Assembly (NCBI GenBank): GCA_022508865.1
Contig: JAFLUK010000028.1
Location: forward strand, 1 to 13,379
DNA: 13,379 bases
Source: Oscillospiraceae bacterium
GTDB taxonomy: Bacteria > Bacillota > Clostridia > Oscillospirales > Acutalibacteraceae
Reading direction: 5' to 3'
Of the stretch, positions 8,322 through 13,379 are shown piece after piece; the first letter of the stretch is position 1; each line of letters begins with the position of its first letter. Under the pieces are notes generated by a model. It was not told where the DNA came from. It searched no databases and saw only the letters and a program-made list of their open reading frames with translations. A program made the position numbers and the translations under genes.

Positions 8322-8819
8322 TCAAATTTCATCAACCTTACTTTGGATGTCTTTATCCTTTGCAATTACTGTTTCAGCCATATTTTTTCTGTTTTCAACC
8401 AGCTTATCAGCAAGTGTTTCGTCAGAAAGGGCCAACATCTGAATAGCAAGTATAGCCGCGTTTGCAGCGCCATTAACTGCAACAGTAGCAACAGGAATAC
8501 CTGTAGGCATCATAACAGTTGCAAGCAGAGCATCCATACCGTCAAAGCATGGTCCCTTGCAAGGAATACCGATTACAGGCAAAGTAGTGTTAGCCGCCAA
8601 CACACCGCCAAGGTGAGCCGCCATACCTGCTGCGGCAATAATCACACCAAATCCGTTATTTACAGCAGACTTTGCAAACTCTGAAGCTTCATCCGGTGTT
8701 CTGTGAGCAGACATTACGTGTACCTCAAAAGGTACATCAAAATCCTTAAGCTGTTTAATAGCTTTTGAAACGATAGGAAAATCGCTGTCGGATCCCATAA
8801 TAATTGCAACTTTTTTCAT
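8322..8819 (-). CDS. purE: 5-(carboxyamino)imidazole ribonucleotide mutase PurE
   Basis: PurE converts N5-CAIR to CAIR. From ATG 8819 it has 165 residues, typical of the family. Motifs include IIMGSDSDFPI (phosphate-binding), MSAHRTPDEA, AAAGMAAHLGGV and the VIGIPCKGP to MPTGIPVATVAVNGAANAA segment. The SAHRTP and AAHLGG forms point to class I PurE, which normally works with PurK; no purK is present here. An upstream ATG at 8834 would add MKGDI, but AAAGGTGAT lies right between the two ATGs and serves the inner one. It is the first gene of the operon, about 70 bases from the predicted transcription start, preceded by a hairpin leader. Its TGA lies 23 bases before the preferred purF ATG. Confidence 0.95.
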   Translation of the reverse strand: MKKVAIIMGSDSDFPIVSKAIKQLKDFDVPFEVHVMSAHRTPDEASEFAKSAVNNGFGVIIAAAGMAAHLGGVLAANTTLPVIGIPCKGPCFDGMDALLATVMMPTGIPVATVAVNGAANAAILAIQMLALSDETLADKLVENRKNMAETVIAKDKDIQSKVDEI

Positions 8820-8836
8820 AATATCACCTTTCATCC

Positions 8837-8877
8837 AAATAAAAGACCCGTGGTAAAATTAAATAACACCACAAGTC
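8837..8877 (-). promoter_or_regulatory. purE leader hairpin, possible attenuator
   Basis: On the minus strand a 10-pair stem (8868-8877 with 8845-8854, including two G-U pairs) closes a 13-base AT-rich loop and is followed by TTTTATTT (8837-8844), just before the purE ribosome binding site. The two G-U pairs would be mismatches in a DNA operator, so an RNA hairpin is the better reading. It starts only about 12 bases from the predicted transcription start, leaving no room for a purine riboswitch aptamer upstream. It could be a protein-controlled attenuator or an mRNA-stabilising 5' hairpin. I match it to no known riboswitch. Confidence 0.5.
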
Positions 8878-8886
8878 GGCATAATT

Positions 8887-8994
8887 TTACTGTATAATTA
8901 TACTTAAAAATACTAAAAAATTCAATAGAATTACAGTATTTTTAAGATTTTTTCAAATAATCTACAGAAATTTAATGTTATATAGTTACAGTAA
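8887..8994. promoter_or_regulatory. three TACWGTA palindromes around the purE promoter, candidate operator
   Basis: The 7-base near-palindrome TACWGTA occurs at 8888-8894 (over the predicted transcription start), 8932-8938 (6 bases upstream of the -35 box) and 8987-8993. Centres are 44 and 55 bases apart. Two sites thus bracket the promoter, as a repressor site pair would. All have A/T flanks. Outside this cluster I found only two further copies, inside mtaB and purF coding sequence. The binding factor, if any, is unknown. The rest of the 8835-9103 gap is AT-rich with no gene. Confidence 0.35.
8897..8925 (-). promoter_or_regulatory. sigma-A promoter of the purine operon
   Basis: On the minus strand TTGAAT (8920-8925) is followed after exactly 17 bases by TATAAT (8897-8902). 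Transcription should start near 8890, giving a leader of about 70 bases before the purE ATG at 8819. Confidence 0.8.
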
Positions 8995-9065
8995 TGGCAA
9001 AATCATATTATTAAATTTCTATAATTGCAAAATCAAGTTAATCAAAACTAACATTTTATCATTTA

Positions 9066-9098
9066 ATTAAAAATAGGCACTTCAAAATGAAGTGCCTA
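9066..9098 (-). terminator. intrinsic terminator after the SPFH gene
   Basis: On the minus strand an 11-pair perfect stem (9088-9098 with 9074-9084) closes a 3-base loop and is followed by TTTTT. It starts 5 bases past the SPFH stop codon, ending the nfeD-SPFH transcript before the pur promoter region. Confidence 0.9.
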
Positions 9099-9103
9099 AA
9101 AAA

Positions 9104-10015
9104 TTATTTGTCTGATATCATTTCTTTAATTGCAGTAGAAACCGTTGCAAGCGGCTTGATTTCTGAAGGAATAATAATCTTTGTTGACTGTCCGTCTGCA
9201 ACCTTTTGGAATGTTTCGTAGCTCTTCAGCTGGAGAACCTCATCAACCGGCTTTGCTTCATTAAGTAGCTTAAGAGCATCAGCTTGTGCCTTTTGAACAA
9301 GAAGAATTGCTTCAGCTTCACCCTGTGCTTCTCTGATTTTGGATTCCTTCACAGCTTCTGCCTTTAAAATTGCAGACTCCTTAAGACCCTCGGCAACAAG
9401 GATCTGGCTTGTTTTTTCACCTTCTGCATCAAGAATTTTAGCACGTCTTTCACGTTCAGCCTTCATCTGCTTTTCCATTGCATCCTGAATTTCTCTTGGA
9501 GGCAGAATATTTTTAAGTTCAACACGAATAACTTTAATTCCCCAAGCATCGGTAGCTTCATCAAGAATAATTCTTATTTTGTCATTAATAGTATCACGGG
9601 AAGTAAGTGTTGAGTCAAGTTCCAAATCACCTATAATATTACGCAGTGTAGTAGCAGTAAGATTCTCAATAGCGCTTAAAGGTCTTTCTACACCATAGGT
9701 ATACAGCTTTGGGTCTGTTATTTCAAAGTAAACAACTGTGTCAATTTGCATTGTAACATTATCCCTTGTAATAACAGGCTGTGGCGGAAAGTCGACAACT
9801 TGTTCCTTAAGTGACACCTTCTTTGAAATTTTGTCAAGGAAAGGCACTTTAATGTGAAAACCTGTTTCCCATGTTTTGTAGTAAGCACCCAATCGCTCAA
9901 TAACGTAAGCATGAGCCTGCGGTACAATTTTAATGTTTCTTATAATTACAATTAAAACAATAAGAATTATTATTGCAATAACAAAATAACCTGTCAAAAA
10001 GTTTGGTATATCCAT
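9104..10015 (-). CDS. SPFH domain / stomatin-prohibitin family membrane protein (slipin type)
   Basis: This protein of 303 residues is a stomatin/prohibitin-type scaffold of the QmcA/slipin group. A single hydrophobic segment lies at about residues 10-27, followed by the SPFH domain: VPQAHAYVIERLGAYYKTW, FHIKVPFLD, VSLKEQVVDFPPQPVITRDN and TLRNIIGDLELD. From about residue 185 an Ala/Glu/Lys-rich region (AERERRAKILDAEGEK onward) should form a long coiled coil used for oligomerisation. Family members form large ring or cage assemblies in membrane microdomains; some support membrane protease control. The ATG at 10015 is only 6 bases after the nfeD stop, with GGAG upstream. Pairing with NfeD is the classic arrangement. 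The molecular client in this organism cannot be read from the sequence. Confidence 0.93.
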   Translation of the reverse strand: MDIPNFLTGYFVIAIIILIVLIVIIRNIKIVPQAHAYVIERLGAYYKTWETGFHIKVPFLDKISKKVSLKEQVVDFPPQPVITRDNVTMQIDTVVYFEITDPKLYTYGVERPLSAIENLTATTLRNIIGDLELDSTLTSRDTINDKIRIILDEATDAWGIKVIRVELKNILPPREIQDAMEKQMKAERERRAKILDAEGEKTSQILVAEGLKESAILKAEAVKESKIREAQGEAEAILLVQKAQADALKLLNEAKPVDEVLQLKSYETFQKVADGQSTKIIIPSEIKPLATVSTAIKEMISDK

Positions 10016-10021
10016 TATTTT

Positions 10022-10462
10022 TTACTCCTTTACCGGTGAAACAATAAGCTTTACACCTATAATATTTTTCACTAAAACCTTAGTACCCGCCTTTATGGGG
10101 GTATCGTCCTCACTTTTTGCCGACCATATCTTACCGGATACACTAATCTGACCTTGACCGCTTAAGTTGTCTATATCAATTTTGACATAACCGGTCATAC
10201 CAATGTATTTGTCGGAATTAGTAGGCAATTTTTTGTTTTTTGTAACTTTCTTTATAAAAGGTCTGGTAGCAATCATAGCAACAAGGGAAATTGCAACAAA
10301 TATCATTATCTGAACCCACAGCACATCTGTTACAAAAAGAGCAAATATTGCTGAAACCAGAGCACCTATCACAAACCAGATAGAAACAAGCTGATAGGTT
10401 GCACCCTCAACTATAGCCATAAGAATAGCTATTCCAAACCATATATACGGCATTATTTCCAT
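10022..10462 (-). CDS. NfeD family membrane protein with OB-fold domain
   Basis: This is a short NfeD-type protein of 146 residues that partners the SPFH protein encoded directly downstream. The first 70 residues hold three hydrophobic segments (about 5-20, 24-45 and 48-66). After a basic stretch (RPFIKKVTKNKK), the soluble C-terminal part beginning near YIGMTGYVKIDID fits the NfeD OB-fold, with SGKIWSAKSEDD and AGTKVLVKNIIGVKLIV. The serine-protease domain found in long NfeD proteins is absent. The start is judged to be ATG 10462, because AGGAGG lies 7 bases upstream; ATG 10468 is too close to that site. It is the first gene of a two-gene operon with its own strong promoter and is divergent from the DUF4364 gene. 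Confidence 0.88.
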   Translation of the reverse strand: MEIMPYIWFGIAILMAIVEGATYQLVSIWFVIGALVSAIFALFVTDVLWVQIMIFVAISLVAMIATRPFIKKVTKNKKLPTNSDKYIGMTGYVKIDIDNLSGQGQISVSGKIWSAKSEDDTPIKAGTKVLVKNIIGVKLIVSPVKE

Positions 10463-10482
10463 GCACATACCTCCTTTTTAGA

Positions 10483-10511
10483 ATTATAACATAGCAATAT
10501 TTACAGGTCAA
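10483..10511 (-). promoter_or_regulatory. sigma-A promoter of nfeD-SPFH
   Basis: On the minus strand TTGACC (10506-10511) is followed after 17 bases by TATAAT (10483-10488). A TG dinucleotide one base before the -10 box makes it an extended -10 promoter. The expected start lies about 15 bases before the preferred nfeD ATG. Confidence 0.8.
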
Positions 10512-10522
10512 CAAAAAAGTAC

Positions 10523-10551
10523 TACACAAATCAAAAAAATTATGTTATAAT
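10523..10551 (+). promoter_or_regulatory. extended -10 promoter of the DUF4364 gene
   Basis: TATAAT at 10546-10551 carries the extended TGn motif just upstream; TACACA at 10523-10528 is a weak -35 at 17-base spacing. It points away from the nfeD promoter, and the 11 bases TATGTTATAAT are identical in the two. Confidence 0.6.
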
Positions 10552-10596
10552 GAAAAAAATATATTATTTCTATTGTAATTGAAGGAAGGTGGCTTT

Positions 10597-11187
10597 ATGA
10601 CATTTGACGCTTTTGATGAGGGCATCAATCCCGGTGGAATGAGAAGTAAAAATGAAATTAGAATATTGATTTGTTATTTGTTAAAATCACTAAAAGTTCC
10701 TGTAAGTAAGGAAATTATATTGGAATCACTTCAAAAGGATGGACTTGCCAATTATTTTGAGTCAAGCTCTTGCTTTGACGGATTGCTAAAACACAAAAAT
10801 ATTAAGGCTGTTGATGATAATAAATACACCTTAACAGAAGGCGGTAACACAATTGCCACACAACTGGAAAGCTCCTTGGCTACCACTGTGAAGGAAAAGG
10901 CGTTTCATTGTGCAATGAGCCTGATTGAAGAAGAAAAGAAGGAAAAAGAAAACAAGGTTGAAATCGCTAAAAATGAAAATGGCTACACTGTTAAATGTAC
11001 CATTTCCGGCGGAGATATAGATTTGTTTTCTTTTGAAGTATATGTTCCCGATTACACACAGGCTAAAATTGTTAAAAGAAATTTCCGAAAAAATCCGGAG
11101 CTAATCTACAAAACTATGTTATCAGTATTAGCAAAAGAAAAGGATTTAGTCACTGAAACATTAAAGGATATTGAAAGACTTTTATAA
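10597..11187 (+). CDS. DUF4364 family protein, probable winged-helix regulator
   Basis: This 196-residue protein fits DUF4364, a family common in Clostridia. It starts MTFDAFDEGINPGGMRSKNEIRILICYLL. Residues up to about 85 look like a winged-helix fold (helix-turn-helix around KVPVSKEIILESLQKDGLANYF, wing near VDDNKYTLTEGGN). A charged linker rich in Glu and Lys (about 110-125) precedes a C-terminal alpha/beta domain including GYTVKCTISGGDIDLFSFEVYVPD. There is no membrane segment. ATG 10597 has AAGGTGG upstream; a TTG six codons earlier is less likely. It is the only complete plus-strand gene here, transcribed away from nfeD-SPFH, and its stop overlaps the end of the bofA-like gene by 6 bases. 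Function is unknown; DNA binding is an inference from the fold. Confidence 0.85.
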   Translation: MTFDAFDEGINPGGMRSKNEIRILICYLLKSLKVPVSKEIILESLQKDGLANYFESSSCFDGLLKHKNIKAVDDNKYTLTEGGNTIATQLESSLATTVKEKAFHCAMSLIEEEKKEKENKVEIAKNENGYTVKCTISGGDIDLFSFEVYVPDYTQAKIVKRNFRKNPELIYKTMLSVLAKEKDLVTETLKDIERLL

Positions 11188-11436
11188 TAAATTCAGGAAT
11201 AACAACAGTGTAATTCCCGGTATTCCCAGTCCCCCTGAAATACCAACCGAAAAAAGACTTATTGGCACAGACACGCCTGTAAAAGCGCCTGTAATATTCA
11301 CTGCAAATAGTGAAGCTATGCCAATTAACATGCTGACAAAAGCCCGTACTACGGGCTTTTTATTTTTTCCGATTTTTTGAATAATGGAAAGAATAATAAG
11401 AATAGAAGCCAATATTATTATAAGTAAATAATCCAC
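11182..11436 (-). CDS. BofA family membrane protein (pro-sigma-K processing inhibitor-like)
   Basis: This small protein of 84 residues has hydrophobic segments at about 3-19 and 31-51 and a C-terminal hydrophobic block ending in GISGGLGIPGITLLLFLNLL, preceded by VPISLFSV. This matches the BofA family, whose hallmark is a VPxNxxT-like motif followed by GxxGxPGxxLLLxL. In Bacillus BofA inhibits the SpoIVFB protease during sporulation; many Clostridia carry homologues of unproven role. The conserved Asn before the Thr is Ser here. The start codon is GTG at 11436 with GGTGAT close upstream; no in-frame ATG fits. A terminator hairpin separates it from secG, with no clear promoter between, so expression may rely on read-through. 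Its coding DNA also contains, in antisense, the terminator of the DUF4364 gene. Confidence 0.8.
   Translation of the reverse strand: MDYLLIIILASILIILSIIQKIGKNKKPVVRAFVSMLIGIASLFAVNITGAFTGVSVPISLFSVGISGGLGIPGITLLLFLNLL
11338..11368 (+). terminator. intrinsic terminator of the DUF4364 gene, inside bofA-like coding DNA
   Basis: On the plus strand a 10-pair perfect GC-rich stem (11338-11347 with 11351-11360) closes a 3-base loop and runs into TATTTTTT. It lies 150 bases after the DUF4364 stop and wholly within the opposite-strand bofA-like gene, where it encodes about residues 26-36. On the minus strand no T-run follows, so it is directional. Confidence 0.85.
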
Positions 11437-11451
11437 AATATCACCATAAAT

Positions 11452-11483
11452 AAAAAAATACCAACGGAACTTGTCCGTTGGTA
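11452..11483 (-). terminator. intrinsic terminator after secG
   Basis: On the minus strand a 10-pair perfect stem (11474-11483 with 11459-11468) closes a 5-base loop and is followed by seven Ts (11452-11458). It is 27 bases past the secG stop and only 15 bases before the GTG start of the bofA-like gene. Confidence 0.85.
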
Positions 11484-11510
11484 ATTTATATGCATATTAT
11501 CCCGGTCTTA

Positions 11511-11756
11511 TTACATGAAATTTGACACAATATCAAGAGCGATAACAAAAACAACAAAACCTGCTGCAAAGAACTTTGTCCATCTTGATAAGAATGTATC
11601 CCAACTTCTTGCCTTATTCTTTGAGAAGAAAGAGTCAGCGGCACCTGTGATAACACCAAGACCCTGCTGATGACCTTCCTGAAGAATGATAACAAGAATA
11701 ATAAGTACGCAGAAAACAAGAAGTAATGCACCTAAAATAATTTGAAGAATACCCAT
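11511..11756 (-). CDS. secG: preprotein translocase subunit SecG
   Basis: SecG is the small accessory subunit of the SecYEG protein-export channel. This one has 81 residues with two transmembrane helices (about 2-24 and 58-80) separated by the cytosolic loop that defines the family: LQEGHQQGLGVITGAADSFF, then SKNKARSWDTFLSR. The length and topology are standard. ATG 11756 has AAGGGTG seven bases upstream. The gene lies 88 bases after the topoisomerase gene, with no convincing terminator between, so it may share that transcript as well as using a possible weak promoter in the gap. A strong terminator follows it. Confidence 0.95.
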   Translation of the reverse strand: MGILQIILGALLLVFCVLIILVIILQEGHQQGLGVITGAADSFFSKNKARSWDTFLSRWTKFFAAGFVVFVIALDIVSNFM

Positions 11757-11800
11757 ATATATTCACCCTTTCGTAAGTTGATTTCATAACAATATATCTT

Positions 11801-11829
11801 ATAATATCATACAATTTTCAATAATGCAA
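11801..11829 (-). promoter_or_regulatory. possible weak promoter of secG
   Basis: On the minus strand TTGCAT (11824-11829) and TATTAT (11801-11806) are 17 bases apart. The -35 match is poor, and the gap is AT-rich, so chance is a real possibility. Confidence 0.3.
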
Positions 11830-11844
11830 GAATTTTTTGAAAAA

Positions 11845-13379
11845 TTATAGAATTGATAATTGCTCTGTTCCGCTGTCTTCCTCTGAAAGAAAGGCTCCCA
11901 ATGCAGGCAAGGTCTTTGTTCTGTATCTTGATGGTTTTTCAAACATACCATCAGTGTAATCTGCCATAGATTCAAGATACTGCCCCTTTTTCATCCGCAT
12001 AACAGCTATTCCCTGTGTATTCTTGGATGTTTTAAGATTTACCGAGCCGGTGTGAAGCAACAGTACTCTGCCGCCTGATGATGTGAGCATAATCTCTTTA
12101 TCAACATCAAGCCATAAAATATCGGTAAGAGGTGATTTATCTGAATAAGCGTTAAGAAGCTTTTTTCTGTTAGTCTTTGTGTAATAGGCGTCCATTGGAA
12201 CTTTAGCGACTTTACCATTTTCATAGCCCATCACAAACATACCCTTATAGTCCTTTGTAATGAACATTTTTACAGGCACTTCTCCCTCTTCCATCTGGAG
12301 TTTGGCTGCAATATAATCACCAAGAACACTTGCTTTGGTATCAGAAAATTCTGATGCCTTTGTTTTATAAACCTGACATTTGTTTGTAAAGAACAAAATC
12401 TCCACACCATTTGTTGTTTCAAAATGCTGTAAAATTTCGTCTCCGTCCTTTAACTTTTGTTCACCGCTCATTCTCAGAGACTGTGGAGTGATTTTCTTGA
12501 AATAACCATCCTTGCTAAAGAACAGATTTATTGGATAATCAGGTATTTCTTCAACAAAGGCTTCATCACTATCTGTAACATTGTAAAGAAGCATTGACTT
12601 TCTGGGTTTACCATACTTTTCTGCTACATTTTTGAGTTCTTTAACAATGATAGTCTTTACCCTTTGTTTGCTTGCCAAAATAGCCTCAAGCTCTGCAATA
12701 TCCTTTTCAAGATTCTCAATATCGTCAATTCTTTTTAAAATATATTCTTTGTTAAGGTGACGCAGTTTAATTTCTGCAACATATTCAGCCTGAATTTCAT
12801 CGATACCAAAGCCAATCATAAGGTTTGGAACAACCTCTGATTCCTCCTCGGTTTCTCTTACAATTCTTACTGCCTTGTCAATATCAAGAAGAATAATTTT
12901 AAGACCCTTCAAAAGGTGGAGTTTGTCTTTCTTTTTGTTTAAGTCAAAATATGTTCTTCTTCTGATACATTCAATTCTGAATGCAATCCACTCGTTGAGG
13001 AGTTCTCTTACACCCAGCACCATTGGCACACCGCCGATAAGCACATTAAAGTTACAACTAAAGCTATCCTGCAGTGTTGTCAGTTTATACAGCTTTGACA
13101 TCAGTTTATCAGGATCGGTACCACGTTTTAAATCAATAGTAATCTTTAATCCATCAAGACCTGTTTCGTCACGAATATCCGCAACTTCTTTAGCTTTGCC
13201 CTGTTTAACCAAATCAATTATTTTCTCGATAATAAGTTCACAGGAGGTTGATGGAGGAATTGCAAAAATATCAATACAATTGTTTGATTTGTCGTATTTA
13301 TATTTTGCACGTACCTTAATTCCGCCACGGCCTGTTTCATAGATTTTTTCTATAGCCTCTTTTTCATAGACGATCTGTC
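11845..13379 (-). CDS. type IIA DNA topoisomerase subunit A (ParC/GyrA-like), 5' end missing
   Basis: The visible 510 residues are the C-terminal two thirds of a ParC/GyrA-type subunit, which cuts and rejoins DNA with a partner ATPase subunit. The frame stays open to the window edge; a TTG at 13212 is internal. The segment begins QIVYEKEAIEKIYETGRGGIK, the conserved GRGG block, then runs through RDETGLDGLKITIDLKRG, FNVLIGGVPMVLGVRELL and a long coiled-coil tower region (about 120-220). A beta-propeller-like C-terminal domain follows (FTNKCQVYK, YENGKVAKVP, GGRVLLL). I see no canonical GyrA-box (QRRGGKG); the closest is a weak NTQGIAVMRMKKG. That favours a topoisomerase IV-like subunit over gyrase, but the split is uncertain in Clostridia. 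The catalytic tyrosine and winged helix lie outside the window. The partner gene may lie upstream. Confidence 0.88.
   Translation of the reverse strand, partial: QIVYEKEAIEKIYETGRGGIKVRAKYKYDKSNNCIDIFAIPPSTSCELIIEKIIDLVKQGKAKEVADIRDETGLDGLKITIDLKRGTDPDKLMSKLYKLTTLQDSFSCNFNVLIGGVPMVLGVRELLNEWIAFRIECIRRRTYFDLNKKKDKLHLLKGLKIILLDIDKAVRIVRETEEESEVVPNLMIGFGIDEIQAEYVAEIKLRHLNKEYILKRIDDIENLEKDIAELEAILASKQRVKTIIVKELKNVAEKYGKPRKSMLLYNVTDSDEAFVEEIPDYPINLFFSKDGYFKKITPQSLRMSGEQKLKDGDEILQHFETTNGVEILFFTNKCQVYKTKASEFSDTKASVLGDYIAAKLQMEEGEVPVKMFITKDYKGMFVMGYENGKVAKVPMDAYYTKTNRKKLLNAYSDKSPLTDILWLDVDKEIMLTSSGGRVLLLHTGSVNLKTSKNTQGIAVMRMKKGQYLESMADYTDGMFEKPSRYRTKTLPALGAFLSEEDSGTEQLSIL

Noticed and set aside
8299..8325. 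TTG start for purF overlapping the purE stop
   Set aside because: ATG 8298 has a better ribosome binding site and gives the 11-residue propeptide expected before the catalytic Cys; TTG remains possible.
8966..9020. 11-base inverted repeat AGAAATTTAAT / ATTAAATTTCT with a 33-base spacer, and a repeated GCAAAATCA at 8997 and 9027
   Set aside because: Base composition is so AT-rich that such repeats are expected by chance, and nothing around them suggests function.
8835..9066. Guanine/adenine or ZTP riboswitch upstream of purE
   Set aside because: The promoter leaves only about 70 bases of leader, and I see neither the paired helices with conserved loops of a purine aptamer nor the ZTP core.
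11757..11844. Terminator for the topoisomerase gene in the gap before secG
   Set aside because: The only dyad is an A/T-only TTTTTT/AAAAAA pairing with no stable GC stem.
12875..13342. Plus-strand 155-residue open frame opposite the topoisomerase gene
   Set aside because: It is antisense to a clearly conserved ParC/GyrA sequence, has low-complexity Ser/Leu/Ile composition and no family resemblance.

Overview
The window comes from a low-GC, Gram-positive, Clostridia-like bacterium. I infer this from the AT-rich sequence, strong AGGAGG-type ribosome binding sites, textbook sigma-A promoters, a BofA-family gene, a DUF4364 gene and an MtaB-type methylthiotransferase. An Oscillospiraceae/Ruminococcaceae-like host is my best guess, not proven. 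Nearly all genes lie on the minus strand.

Layout from left to right: (1) the 3' end of a plus-strand secreted-type GHL10/DUF187 glycosidase-like gene, whose stop overlaps convergently with (2) mtaB (minus), a tRNA t6A37 methylthiotransferase with its own strong promoter. (3) A seven-gene purine operon on the minus strand, transcribed purE-purF-purM-purN-purO-purH(AICAR formyltransferase only)-purD. It runs from a clear promoter near 8897-8925 to an intrinsic terminator at 1888-1922. (4) An NfeD plus SPFH/stomatin membrane pair (minus), ending in its own terminator. (5) A lone plus-strand DUF4364 winged-helix gene, divergent from nfeD. (6) A BofA-family membrane protein, secG, and the C-terminal two thirds of a ParC/GyrA-type topoisomerase subunit, all minus.

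The purine operon encodes PRPP amidotransferase, GAR synthetase, GAR transformylase, AIR synthetase, N5-CAIR mutase, AICAR transformylase and IMP cyclohydrolase. PurL/Q/S, PurK, PurC and PurB are not in the window. The most notable feature is that the usual fused bifunctional PurH is replaced by two separate genes: a stand-alone AICAR formyltransferase domain and an archaeal-type PurO IMP cyclohydrolase. The PurF is also divergent at several normally conserved glutaminase and PRPP-site positions.

Regulation visible in the DNA includes a short purE leader with a terminator-like hairpin, and three TACWGTA palindromes around the purE promoter that could be an operator. There is a pair of back-to-back promoters with identical -10 regions between nfeD and the DUF4364 gene. 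A strong plus-strand terminator is encoded inside the bofA-like coding region. I see no defence system, mobile element, CRISPR array, tRNA or rRNA. Most of the window is housekeeping, and the interest lies in enzyme variants and regulatory architecture.
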